From JAAYCU01 sp964401335 (GTDB lineage Bacteria > Planctomycetota > Phycisphaerae > UBA1845 > PWPN01), in the NCBI GenBank assembly GCA_964401335.1, contig CAYNYK010000006.1, positions 14,366-78,365 on the forward strand: a DNA stretch of 64,000 nt, written 5' to 3'. Shown piece after piece: positions 18,647 to 27,243 of this stretch. The translations under genes were made by a program, and so were the position numbers. Position 1 is the first letter of the stretch; every line of letters starts with the position of its first letter. The notes under the pieces were generated by a model that did not search any database, was not told the origin of the DNA, and was given only the letters and a program-made list of their open reading frames with translations.

Positions 18647-18939
18647 TCTGACAACTGCTCGAATCTCAATAAAAACAGGCCATGTCTCTTTTCAGCCCGT
18701 CCCCTGTCCATAGTCCGTCCCCGCCCGTCGGATTTTTAGCAAAATAATTATGATTATAAATCCTTTATTTTTAATATTTTAAGAAATTCCCACAACCTCG
18801 ACAACATATTTCACGCAATTAGTAATCTAACGTCAATAATTCACTAGTGTCAACTATTATGATTCCGGTATTTCCCAGGCCTTCGAGAAACCGAAGCTGG
18901 GGCCGGTTGCTTTGAACGGATTATTTGGAGGATCAAACC
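18647..18939. other. AT-rich intergenic region
   Basis: 293 bases with an AT-rich core around 18740-18860, unlike the surrounding GC-rich DNA. It probably carries the promoter of the secreted protein at 18940, with a TATTAT-type box near 18855, but no good -35 box. No gene seen. Confidence 0.45.
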
Positions 18940-19794
18940 ATGAAATCTCTACGAAAAAACCAATCCGTGATCTTCTGCCTGGCCGTGACTCTTGCAATGT
19001 CTGCAACAAGCTCGTTTGCGGCCTCCCGGGTAACTCAAAGGACTTCGCCGGCGCGATCCGCTTCGTGGTCCGCAACCGCACAACCACGATCCACGGCCAC
19101 CATACCCAATGCAACAATGCGACGCGCAACCGCCGCACGGGAAACCCCTGCACGAGCGACTCGGCAAACCATAACGAAGCGAACGCCAGCCATGGGAAAT
19201 CCCCCGATGTCGCGCAATCAACCCCAAAACGCTCCGCGACCGCCGGAAAGGTCCCGGCACGGCGATACCAGAAACCGGTATTCCGACAGGTATTCCGGCA
19301 ATAGCAACCATCGTCCCGCGCTGCCTCAGTATCGTGATTCCCGGCATCACAGCACACACTTCGGATTTAATTTCAACATAGGACATGTGGCCCCGCCGCC
19401 GCTGACCGTATTTGAGCCCGTGTATGTCCAACCTGTACCCGTCGGTGTACCGGCTATCGTTGCGCCTCCGCCGGTGATGCCAGTCCCGACCGTGCAACCT
19501 GCTCTGCCCATAACACAGGGCGTTCTGTTCGATGCCTTCGTCAGCCGGGATGATCATATCGCCCCGAAAAAAATACTGACCGTCGACGGCATCATGCTGA
19601 AGATCAAGGATACGGATGCATACCCACTTGACGTGGACATCGAGTTGGGCATTCTCGATCATGAATACAATTTCGAGGATCTGCCGATTGGATCAAGAGT
19701 TGATATTTACGGCCAATCCGGCCAACTCTACCATGTGGATATTATCGCCATCGACGATGATACCGAAACGCTCCGATTCACCATCAGTCAATAA
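18940..19794 (+). CDS. secreted low-complexity protein of unknown function
   Basis: 284 residues. MKSLRKNQSVIFCLAVTLAM with following SATSSFAA is a signal peptide. Residues ~25-125 are rich in Arg, Thr, Ala and Ser with little order, ~140-190 are Pro/Val rich (PPPLTVFEPVYVQPVPVG), and the last ~90 residues form an acidic beta-rich module (LTVDGIMLKIKDTDAYPLDV, YGQSGQLYHVDIIAI). GGAGGA sits 7 bases before the ATG. The layout suggests a cell-envelope or surface protein with a flexible stalk and a C-terminal domain. No family recognised. Confidence 0.7.
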   Translation: MKSLRKNQSVIFCLAVTLAMSATSSFAASRVTQRTSPARSASWSATAQPRSTATIPNATMRRATAARETPARATRQTITKRTPAMGNPPMSRNQPQNAPRPPERSRHGDTRNRYSDRYSGNSNHRPALPQYRDSRHHSTHFGFNFNIGHVAPPPLTVFEPVYVQPVPVGVPAIVAPPPVMPVPTVQPALPITQGVLFDAFVSRDDHIAPKKILTVDGIMLKIKDTDAYPLDVDIELGILDHEYNFEDLPIGSRVDIYGQSGQLYHVDIIAIDDDTETLRFTISQ

Positions 19795-19839
19795 GAGCCC
19801 AACGTGGTGATGGAGGAACCGATAGCCTGCATGTGATAG

Positions 19840-19907
19840 CCCGGATCATTCACCACGGAGGCCCGTCCAGGCGGGTCTCCGTGGTATCATCCGATGAATA
19901 ATCCGGG
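19840..19907. repeat. family B palindromic repeat (CCCGGAT...CACCACGGAG)
   Basis: Left half reads CCCGGATCATT then CACCACGGAG; right half reads CTCCGTGGT and later AATAATCCGGG, so the element is one imperfect palindrome. Fragments of the same sequence recur at about 32850-32871, 43167-43186, 61758-61789 and 61798-61822. Confidence 0.7.
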
Positions 19908-20011
19908 ATAGCGTTCTGGTTCGCTCTATTCGCAACGGCCTTTCCGTGGATGACACGGGCCGGAAAGAGGACCGGCCTCGCATCCCCTGCATAACTGTTC
20001 CCGAACGAGCG

Positions 20012-21082
20012 TTATGTATATCGATACTCGCGGGCGGTGCGATAGAGGGTCAGGATGTTCTCGATCGGCACATCCGGCTGGACGGCGTTGGAGGCCGCAA
20101 CCATGTAACCGCCGTTCCGGCCTAATACCTCGATCAAGTGCAGAACCTCCGCCTCGATCTGAGCGGGTGTACCGAACGGCAACAGTTCCTGCGTATCGAT
20201 CCCGCCATAGAAGGAAATTCTTCCGCCGAACAGACGAGCGAGGTTTTCCGCCGACATCCCGGTCGCCTTGGGCTGGATCGGGTCCAGCATATCGACGCCC
20301 ATCTCGATCAGATCCTCGATGATCGGGACCACCGCCCCGTCGGTATGATACCGCGTCTTCAGATTCATACGCTTGAACGGCACCACCAGCTCGGCGTGCC
20401 AGGGCCGCACATGCTCGCGCCACACGGCCGGCGACATCAGCATCGCCGTCTGCATCCCGACATCACTGTTGCTCCAGACAACGTCGATCCGGCCTTCCGC
20501 CGCCTCCACGGCCCGAAGCGTGACCGTCTGGTAGAACCGGGTGACATGCCCCAGGATCGCCTCGGCGATATCCGGATTCTCGACCAAATCCATCAGGTAT
20601 TGCTCGAACCCGCGCAGGAACCACGCCATCTCGAAGAACATGCCGGTCGGCAACACGATCGCTTTCGGTTCCTCGCGGTTCAGGGTCTTGATTTCCTCCG
20701 CGATGTGATCCACGGACATCCAGTCGGGGTTCGGCCAGGGGTACTCCTCCACCTCCCGCACGGTTTTTGCCCCGGCAAGCGGATGCACGGCCACCTCGCG
20801 GTAGGTGCAGAACGGGTTCGCGACGGACCTCCAGGTGACGCCCCACATGTCCGTCCCCCCGTCGTTGTAACCTAAGGCTCCCGAGAACTTTGACGGGCCA
20901 ACATAACGGGGCCCCACATAGCGCATGTCGGCACCCAAATACTGGAGCAACTCCTCGTAGCTGTTCAGCTTCAGGTGAGCCAGCAGTTTCTGGGTGGTTT
21001 CTGGTGGGCCATAGTAGTTCAGTGGCGGCCGATCAGGCTTGCGACACTCAAGGACGGCCAACACGCGCTCACGCGATGTCAT
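20012..21082 (-). CDS. uroporphyrinogen decarboxylase family protein (URO-D-like)
   Basis: 356 residues with the TIM-barrel layout of the URO-D superfamily: MTSRERVLAVLECRKPDRPP at the start, TGMFFEMAWFLRGFEQYL in the middle, and FKRMNLKTRYHTDGAVVPII, with GVDMLDPIQPKATGM and FYGGIDTQELLPFGT near the C-terminus. The N-terminus lacks the RQAGRY signature of HemE, so it is not the haem enzyme; relatives include MtaA/CmuA methyltransferases and many uncharacterised planctomycete proteins near sugar genes. Divergent from the symporter, sharing ~150 bases. A methyltransferase link with the MtaB gene at 58631 is possible but distant. Confidence 0.82.
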   Translation of the reverse strand: MTSRERVLAVLECRKPDRPPLNYYGPPETTQKLLAHLKLNSYEELLQYLGADMRYVGPRYVGPSKFSGALGYNDGGTDMWGVTWRSVANPFCTYREVAVHPLAGAKTVREVEEYPWPNPDWMSVDHIAEEIKTLNREEPKAIVLPTGMFFEMAWFLRGFEQYLMDLVENPDIAEAILGHVTRFYQTVTLRAVEAAEGRIDVVWSNSDVGMQTAMLMSPAVWREHVRPWHAELVVPFKRMNLKTRYHTDGAVVPIIEDLIEMGVDMLDPIQPKATGMSAENLARLFGGRISFYGGIDTQELLPFGTPAQIEAEVLHLIEVLGRNGGYMVAASNAVQPDVPIENILTLYRTAREYRYT

Positions 21083-21236
21083 GCATGATCTCCTTCACTT
21101 CCGGCTAACCCATCATCATGAAACCCAATGCAACCTCACAATACAATTCGCTCCTTGCACCTTGACATGCCGGGGCCTTTTAGATTACATACTGTCTTTC
21201 AGGATTTCCACTGGCCTCTCAATCGGGAAGGTGGTA

Positions 21237-22949
21237 ATGCAAATCCTTGAACATCTGTCATTGATCGACGGCCTTGTGATCCTTGGTTACATGGCCTTGA
21301 CCGCCTTTCTGGGCCTTGCCTTTCGCCGCCAGAGTTCCTCGACCGAGTTCCTTCTCGCCAACCGGGGGATGGGTTGGCTGCCGGTCGGCCTTAGCGTAAT
21401 GGCCACCCTCTTCAGCGCCAACTCCTTCCTGATGATTCCCGGCGAAACCTTCCGCTACAACCTGTTTTTCGTCGGCATCCTGGTCGGAATCATCAGCACC
21501 ATGCCCCTGGTGATGCGGTGGATTATTCCCATCTACGTGCGGTCGGGATGCGTAACGGCCTATGAATTGCTCGAAAGGCGATTTGACGTTCGCGTGCGGG
21601 TATTCGCGGCGGCGCTCTTCATTTTACTGCGGATGGGCTGGATGGCCGCCGCCACCTTCGCCTGTTCCCTGGCCGTCTCGGTAATCTCCGGCACCGACCT
21701 GCTGCTGACGATCTGGGTCATGGGTATCGTTACCACGATTTATACGGTTACCGGCGGCATCAAGGCCGTCATGTGGAACGATGTGGTTCAGTTCGTTGTT
21801 TTCACCGTGGCGATCCTAGGGGCCCTGGGGATTGCGTTGGCCCACGTGCCCGGCGGCTGGTCGGGCACATGGTCCGCTTACGAGTCGGCCGGCAAAATGC
21901 AACTCGTGGACCCCCGGTGGGACCTGAGTCTGCGGATGGGAATGTGGGTTTTGATTATCGGCCAGTTCATCGAAATGCTCTCGGCCTACTCGACCGATCA
22001 ATCGCTGGTGCAAAGATACCTCACGGCCACATCGGTCTCGGTCTGCCGCCGCGCCTTTGTTGCCAACATCGTCGGGACGTTCCTGGTTCTCCCTGGACTC
22101 ATGATCCTTGGTGTCGCTCTTTCGAGTTTCTATCAGGCACACCCGGATCGGTTGGCGGCCGCTCCCACCGAGTATTTCCTCCGCAAGCCGGCGGACCTTC
22201 GGAACGCCCCCGAACTGGTCAGGGCCATGGCCGACCGCAAGCAGATGAGCCCCGCGGAATGGCTACAACAGGCGACAAACGATCCCGCTCTGCTTCGTCG
22301 CGACCTGACCGCCCGCTATGCCGAGAATCCACAACTGGCGGCCCAGGATCTCTACCAGGTCAATCGCCAGGATGAAGTTCTCCCCTTGTTCGTGCGCCGG
22401 GAGATGCCGCGGGGACTCATCGGCCTGGTCCTTGCCGCCTTGCTGGCGGCCACCATGTCCAGCCTCGCCGGGGGCATTCATTCGATCGCTACCTCGATCG
22501 TCGTCGACTTCAAGAACCGTTTCCTTGCACGGCGCTCGGACGCGGACAGTCCCCATGAAGTCCGCTTTATCCGCCTGCTCACCCTGGTGCTGGGCCTGGC
22601 CGCCACCGCCCTGGCCTGCTTTGTCAGCCGCCTTGGTCCGGTCTTCGATATGAACAAGAAACTGAACGGCTCGTTTTCGGGGCCGTTGCTGGCCGTGTTT
22701 CTACTGGCTTTCTTCTGTCAACGAGCCCGCGCGATCCCCGTGCTATTAGCCGCCGTTATCGGGACAGGCCTCACGGTCTGGTTGACCACGCTGAGTGAGC
22801 TGCAACGTCTACCCGCCTGGCTGACCTCGACCGGTACCATCGCCCCCATGTGGTTCTGCGTTTTCGGTTTCCTGAGCACCTGGCTGATCGGTTACCTCGC
22901 CAGCCTGGCAGCGCCAGCAAAAAACACCAGCCCGACTCGTGCCGCCTAG
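21237..22949 (+). CDS. sodium/solute symporter (SSS family)
   Basis: 570 residues with about thirteen hydrophobic spans, as in SSS (PF00474) transporters. It starts MQILEHLSLIDGLVILGYMA, then NRGMGWLPVGLSVMATLFSAN, the usual first and second helices, and continues with VTGGIKAVMWNDVVQF and later GLVLAALLAATMSSLAGGIH. A hydrophilic insert of ~90 residues (about 300-390) before that last segment is larger than in typical members. The start at 21237 has GGAAGG 5 bases upstream; the longer frame to 21039 has no coding character. Likely imports a sugar or organic acid with sodium. Divergent from the URO-D gene. Confidence 0.88.
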   Translation: MQILEHLSLIDGLVILGYMALTAFLGLAFRRQSSSTEFLLANRGMGWLPVGLSVMATLFSANSFLMIPGETFRYNLFFVGILVGIISTMPLVMRWIIPIYVRSGCVTAYELLERRFDVRVRVFAAALFILLRMGWMAAATFACSLAVSVISGTDLLLTIWVMGIVTTIYTVTGGIKAVMWNDVVQFVVFTVAILGALGIALAHVPGGWSGTWSAYESAGKMQLVDPRWDLSLRMGMWVLIIGQFIEMLSAYSTDQSLVQRYLTATSVSVCRRAFVANIVGTFLVLPGLMILGVALSSFYQAHPDRLAAAPTEYFLRKPADLRNAPELVRAMADRKQMSPAEWLQQATNDPALLRRDLTARYAENPQLAAQDLYQVNRQDEVLPLFVRREMPRGLIGLVLAALLAATMSSLAGGIHSIATSIVVDFKNRFLARRSDADSPHEVRFIRLLTLVLGLAATALACFVSRLGPVFDMNKKLNGSFSGPLLAVFLLAFFCQRARAIPVLLAAVIGTGLTVWLTTLSELQRLPAWLTSTGTIAPMWFCVFGFLSTWLIGYLASLAAPAKNTSPTRAA

Positions 22950-23081
22950 CGAAATGCTGCTTCGCAGAGTAGCAATCGCCAGCAAAGGTTTCTCTCTACC
23001 AGCCAGAAGCAATTTACCTCGCTCGCCATGGTCGTTCGACCTGACCCTCGGCTCTGAGGATCAGGCTCTCGAGAGGCGGCA

Positions 23082-23137
23082 GGGTGGCATGGGCAGGCTC
23101 TTGTCGTGCGGTAGCAGGACAAGGGTCTGCCCGTGCT
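23082..23137 (+). repeat. family A palindromic repeat, copy 2
   Basis: GGGTGGCATGGGCAGG start and CTGCCCGTGCTTT end, arms 23091-23105 and 23118-23132, two G-T pairs, 12-base loop. Inner arm CTCTTGTC pairs with GACAAGGG. Confidence 0.85.
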
Positions 23138-23156
23138 TTATGCTAACACCGAGAAC

Positions 23157-23207
23157 ACGTGGGCAGGTTCTTGTCCCGTAAAGGCGGGATAAGCATCTGC
23201 CCACGCC
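23157..23207 (+). repeat. family A palindromic repeat, copy 3
   Basis: GTGGGCAGG...CTGCCCAC, arms of ~20 bases with two G-T pairs and one mismatch. Inner arm TTCTTGTCCCG. Follows copy 2 after only 19 bases. Confidence 0.8.
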
Positions 23208-23479
23208 ATTCTGAGTGTAATCGTTCCCCGACCTTCGAAAAAGGTGAGGCACCCTTCCGCGGCTTGCGATCAGGCGGGTCACTTTACGATTAATCCGTGC
23301 GTATATTATGGGAACTTTTAACGGTCGGGGAATTCGATAAAGCCTAATCCATTCGAGCGTTAAGGGGACCGTCGGCGACACCGATACAGAGATAGCCTGT
23401 CTTGATTTGCGCGCCAAGGGCGCAGGGCAGGTTGGTTCACGGTCGGCATACGCTATGCCGGTCGGTCGAAGGGTGAAAT

Positions 23480-24616
23480 GTGGCCGTACCATTTTTACGA
23501 ATACGCCGGCATGTCGGACCCATCGGGCTCGATCTGGGGACCCATTTTTTGCGCATGATCCAGTTGGTTCATGAAGGTGAACGCTTCGCGGTTTTGGATT
23601 GTGCCCAGCAGATTGTCCCGTTGGAAATAAAGTCCCGGGCCGAATATGAGCTGATCATCCTGTCCAGCGTGAGCCGGATGCTGAAGGAGGGTCGTTTCGC
23701 AGGCCGTGACGTGGTGACCGCGCTGGGCTGGAATGATCTGCAGATTCGTAACCTGCGCTTGCCCGCCGACACGCAGGGGGACGTGGAGAACGAAATCCGC
23801 CGCCAGGCGGAGGAACGCTTCGGCATGGATCCGGTGGAGACGGAGTTTCGTTTCCTACCGGCCGGCGATGTGCGCCAAGGAACGGAGGTGTGCCAGGAGG
23901 TGATTGTCCTGGGCGCCGCCCGCTCGACGATCGAGACCCATATCGACCTGCTGGGCAAGTTAGGGTTAAAACCGGCGGCCATTGATGCCGGGCCGTGTGC
24001 CTTGTTCCGGAGTTTCGAGCGTTTTTTACGTCGCGAAGAGGACGACGAGCAGGTCCACGCCCTCGTGGATATGGGCTACGAGGCCACGCGGGTTGTGCTC
24101 TCCCGCGGGACGGACTTGATTTTGTTCAAGGCGATTCCCCTCGGCGGGCGGCATTTTGATCGCTTGCTGAGCGAGCGACTCGACCTGAGCCGATACGAGG
24201 CTTCGGAAATCCGCATGCGCGTTCAGGGATGCCGAGCGGATTCGGAAACGGGAAACGCGGACGAAAACGATCCGCCGCCGGACAGCCTGAAACGCGCGGT
24301 GTTCGATGCATTACGACCGGCCCTTGAGCAGATCGGCAAGGAGATCGCGCTTTGCCTGCGCTATTGTTCGGCGACGTTCCGGGGACTGCGTTGTGAAACC
24401 ATCACCACCGTCGGCGGACAGGCCCGTGACCCGGCCCTACGGGGATTCCTCGCCGATCAGGTTGGTCTGCCCTTCGAGGTGGGCCGCCCGATGCGGAATG
24501 TTGTGCTGGATCGCGGCGGATGCACGCTCGACCGCCGCGCGGGACAACCGGAATGGGCGATGGCCGTCGGCCTGGCCCTGAAACCGCTGCATCAAACCGT
24601 CGAGGTGATGCGATGA
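23480..24616 (+). CDS. pilM: PilM-like actin-fold ATPase
   Basis: 378 residues. PIGLDLGTHFLRMIQLV near the N-terminus is the first phosphate-binding loop of the actin-like fold; DMGYEATRVVLSRGTDLILF and TVGGQARDPALRGFLADQVG match the second loop and the adenosine region of PilM/FtsA-type proteins. PilM recruits PilN to the cytoplasmic membrane in type IV pili. Start is GTG at 23480 with GAAGGG upstream. The stop overlaps the next ATG (ATGA). No pilB, pilC, pilT or secretin gene is in the window, so the machinery, if present, is elsewhere, or this is a separate two-protein module. Confidence 0.85.
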   Translation: MAVPFLRIRRHVGPIGLDLGTHFLRMIQLVHEGERFAVLDCAQQIVPLEIKSRAEYELIILSSVSRMLKEGRFAGRDVVTALGWNDLQIRNLRLPADTQGDVENEIRRQAEERFGMDPVETEFRFLPAGDVRQGTEVCQEVIVLGAARSTIETHIDLLGKLGLKPAAIDAGPCALFRSFERFLRREEDDEQVHALVDMGYEATRVVLSRGTDLILFKAIPLGGRHFDRLLSERLDLSRYEASEIRMRVQGCRADSETGNADENDPPPDSLKRAVFDALRPALEQIGKEIALCLRYCSATFRGLRCETITTVGGQARDPALRGFLADQVGLPFEVGRPMRNVVLDRGGCTLDRRAGQPEWAMAVGLALKPLHQTVEVMR

Positions 24617-25164
24617 AGGAAATCGATTTTCTGCCGAGACATTTTCACCATGCCGCCCGTCGGCGGAAAACACGTCGGCGACTAGCCGTTCTGGCCGGTC
24701 TGGTGTTTGCGTATGTCTTGGTTCATCTCACCTATGAAACACGGGTGGATCGTGTCCTGGCGTCGTCGTCCGAATGGTTCGACGAGGACGTTGATCCCCC
24801 TCTAGCCACCGCACCCGCGGGCAACCGCGATGCCGCCAAAACCGATGGCCCGACCCGACTCGACCCCTGCCTCGTTCAGGCCGAGCGAGCGGTACGCCGG
24901 CTTTTGGGTGACGAATATCAATTGCGCTGGATATCGTTCGAGACCACCGTACAACCAGGTGCCGATCAGCTCAATCTTCATGGGTGTCTGCGGGCGGTGG
25001 CGCAAAACGAATTGAGCGTCGGCATATTCATGGGCCGACTCGCATCCCGCCCATTTTGCAGGGCGATGGAGCTTCGTTGGCTACGGGAAGTCCTCGAGGC
25101 CGGTCGGCCGATGCGGGAATTCGAGCTGACTTTCACTCTGGACCCCCGCGGTTTCTCCAAATGA
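24613..25164 (+). CDS. PilN-like membrane protein
   Basis: 183 residues, translated by overlap with pilM. MKEIDFLPRHFHHAARRRKT is followed by one membrane span (~26-42, LAVLAGLVFAYVLVHLTY) and a periplasmic part. This matches the PilN plan: the N-terminal IDFLP motif is the PilM-binding INLLP-type peptide. The periplasmic part is longer and Cys-bearing compared with standard PilN, and no PilO gene follows, so partner organisation may differ. Role inferred from motif and neighbour. Confidence 0.75.
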   Translation: MKEIDFLPRHFHHAARRRKTRRRLAVLAGLVFAYVLVHLTYETRVDRVLASSSEWFDEDVDPPLATAPAGNRDAAKTDGPTRLDPCLVQAERAVRRLLGDEYQLRWISFETTVQPGADQLNLHGCLRAVAQNELSVGIFMGRLASRPFCRAMELRWLREVLEAGRPMREFELTFTLDPRGFSK

Positions 25165-25189
25165 AGGTTGAAAAGGGATCATCAAGGTC

Positions 25190-26731
25190 ATGCACATAGC
25201 CGCCGAACATCATGCGCATTTTCTGAAAAGATACGGCTCGACCGGGGCGGAGGTCTCGAAGCCGGTCTTGTCCATGACCCGGCTGACGTATCTTACCCTT
25301 GGGTTGCTGGTGTTGGTGGCGGCGACCTCGGTCGGGGGGATCCTTGGAATCATCCGGAAAGACGCACCGATTGAATATCTCGTGGTCTGCAGCGCCTGCG
25401 GTTCGCTGGTGGTTATGGCCATCGTCATGTTGTTGCTGGGTAAATACATGACCCAGCGCTCCCTGCAAGTCATCGAGGAACGATTACAACGCCTGATTCG
25501 CGAGGACCGTGTGGAGGGATTGAACGTTGCCGTGCCGGATGATCTGCGGCCGGTAATGTCCGCCCTGGGCGAATACGTCGAACAGGTCCGCGAGCGCGTC
25601 GACCGGCTCCGGGTACGGAAAAAAGAACTGGATATCCAGATGCGGGTGGCGGAAACGGAGCGACGCAACAGCGAGGCAATCATTCTCAGCCTCAACGAGG
25701 CGGTGCTGGTGGTCGACGCATTCGGTGATCTGGCCCTGGCGAATGCGGCGGCGGAAAACATGTTCGGCTTTGAGCTGGAGGCCTGTCGCCATCGGCCTCT
25801 GGAGCAAGTCCTCTCGGACGGTTCGCTGATTGATTTGATAAAGACGACGCGACAGCAAACCGAGGGGGAGAAGTATCGGCAGGTGGAATACACCGCCTCC
25901 CGCGACGGTCAGAGGCGGACCTTTCATATTACCCTGACCCGGCTAACCAATGCCGAGGGGCAACCGGGGGGCGTCGTGGCCGTCTTTCACGATGTGACCT
26001 TCGAGCACCAGGCCGCCCAGAACAAGGCCGATTTTGTTTCCGCCGTCTCCCATGAATTGCGCACCCCGCTGTCCAGCATCAAGGCCTATATCGAAATGCT
26101 GCTCGACGGTGAAGCCCGCGACGAAGCCGCCCGACGCAATTTCCTGCAAATCATCGCGGAGGAAACCGCCCGTTTGCAGCGGTTAATCGAAAACATTCTG
26201 AATATATCCCGCATCGAATCGGGTCTGGTCCAGGCCTGCCCGGAGTGGATTCAACCCCATGCCGTGATCCGAATCATCCTGGATACGCTGGCCCCGCAGG
26301 CCAGGGAAAAGCGGGTGCGGTTGGAGGACGGCCTGATCGAGGGGCTGCCCCCCATCTGGGCGGATCGGGACATGCTTCACCGCGCGGCGCTGAACGTCAT
26401 CGGCAACGCTTTGAAATATACGCCGACCGGCGGCCTTGTCCGCGTCAGTACGGGCGTGGATATGGAGCGGGGACACTACGTGATCACCGTCGCGGATAAC
26501 GGCATAGGCATTAAAAGCCAGGACCTGGACCGCATTTTCGACAAGTTCTATCGCGGCAAGGAGGCCGCCGCGGTCGCCAGGGGGACCGGCCTGGGACTGA
26601 ACCTGGTCAAGTACATCGTGGAAAACGTCCATGGCGGAGCCATTTCCGTGACCAGCGAGCCGGGTGCGGGCACTACCATGATTCTCAGATTTCCTTTATC
26701 GCCGCAACCAACCACGAGGGAACAGCCATGA
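25190..26731 (+). CDS. sensor histidine kinase with PAS domain
   Basis: 513 residues. Two hydrophobic spans at ~32-53 and ~67-85, then a coiled HAMP-like linker (~90-145). A PAS domain lies at ~155-265 (ILSLNEAVLVVDAFGDLALA). The HisKA box FVSAVSHELRTPLSS gives phospho-acceptor His288. The ATPase domain has NVIGNALKYTPTGG, VADNGIGI, GTGLGLNLVKYI. It is hybrid-free, so it should signal through the response regulator whose ATG overlaps its stop (ATGA). Membrane-bound; the input is unknown. It follows pilN by 25 bases. Confidence 0.92.
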   Translation: MHIAAEHHAHFLKRYGSTGAEVSKPVLSMTRLTYLTLGLLVLVAATSVGGILGIIRKDAPIEYLVVCSACGSLVVMAIVMLLLGKYMTQRSLQVIEERLQRLIREDRVEGLNVAVPDDLRPVMSALGEYVEQVRERVDRLRVRKKELDIQMRVAETERRNSEAIILSLNEAVLVVDAFGDLALANAAAENMFGFELEACRHRPLEQVLSDGSLIDLIKTTRQQTEGEKYRQVEYTASRDGQRRTFHITLTRLTNAEGQPGGVVAVFHDVTFEHQAAQNKADFVSAVSHELRTPLSSIKAYIEMLLDGEARDEAARRNFLQIIAEETARLQRLIENILNISRIESGLVQACPEWIQPHAVIRIILDTLAPQAREKRVRLEDGLIEGLPPIWADRDMLHRAALNVIGNALKYTPTGGLVRVSTGVDMERGHYVITVADNGIGIKSQDLDRIFDKFYRGKEAAAVARGTGLGLNLVKYIVENVHGGAISVTSEPGAGTTMILRFPLSPQPTTREQP

Positions 26732-27129
26732 AGAGGATTTTGATCGCCGACGATGAAACCCACATTCTCAACGTGGTGTCCATCAAACTCAGCAACGCCG
26801 GATACCAGGTGGAGACCGCCGAGGATGGGGCGGAGGCCTATCGAGCGGCCTTGGCCAATCCGCCGGATTTGCTGATTACCGATTATCAAATGCCGTACCT
26901 CAGCGGCGTGGAGTTATGCGCGAAGCTGGCGGCCGAGCCGCCGACCCGCTCCATTCCGGCCATCTTATTGACCGCCAGAGGTTACAGCATTTCGCCGCAG
27001 GATAAGACCTCGTCCGGTATCAGGCGGGTCATTGACAAGCCGTTCAGCCCGCGCGAGGTGTTGAACTGTGTCGAGGAAATTCTCGCCGACGTTTCGACGG
27101 ACATGCCGATGGCCGGTGTCGGCGTCTAA
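26728..27129 (+). CDS. single-domain response regulator (CheY-like)
   Basis: 133 residues of receiver domain only. RILIADDETHILN holds the acidic metal pocket, LLITDYQMPYLSG gives phospho-acceptor Asp52, and ILLTARGY...IDKPFSPREVL holds the conserved Thr and Lys105-type residue. No output domain, so it acts by protein contact, perhaps on PilM/PilN or on the HD-GYP protein of the same operon. Start overlaps the kinase stop by four bases. Confidence 0.92.
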   Translation: MKRILIADDETHILNVVSIKLSNAGYQVETAEDGAEAYRAALANPPDLLITDYQMPYLSGVELCAKLAAEPPTRSIPAILLTARGYSISPQDKTSSGIRRVIDKPFSPREVLNCVEEILADVSTDMPMAGVGV

Positions 27130-27204
27130 TAGTGCATCCTGAAACCGGCGTGGCCCCCGGCATGGTGGGTTGCCGGGACGCGTCGGCAAAAGGAGACCGA
27201 CGCC

Positions 27205-27243
27205 ATGGGTTTTGAGGACGCACTTGAAAGAGGTGTTTTGTGA
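27205..27243 (+). CDS. 12-residue leader peptide overlapping the HD-GYP start
   Basis: ATG at 27205 with AAAAGGAGA nine bases upstream, reading MGFEDALERGVL and stopping at TGA 27241-27243. The stop overlaps the GTG start (27240-27242) of the HD-GYP gene in a GTGA junction. The strong ribosome site belongs to the leader, so ribosomes ending on it could restart on the GTG. A real translated product is inferred from the site and overlap, not from homology. Confidence 0.5.
   Translation: MGFEDALERGVL

Noticed and set aside
20012..21082. HemE of haem synthesis
   Set aside because: Lacks the RQAGRY N-terminal signature and sits with no haem genes; a URO-D-like relative is more likely.
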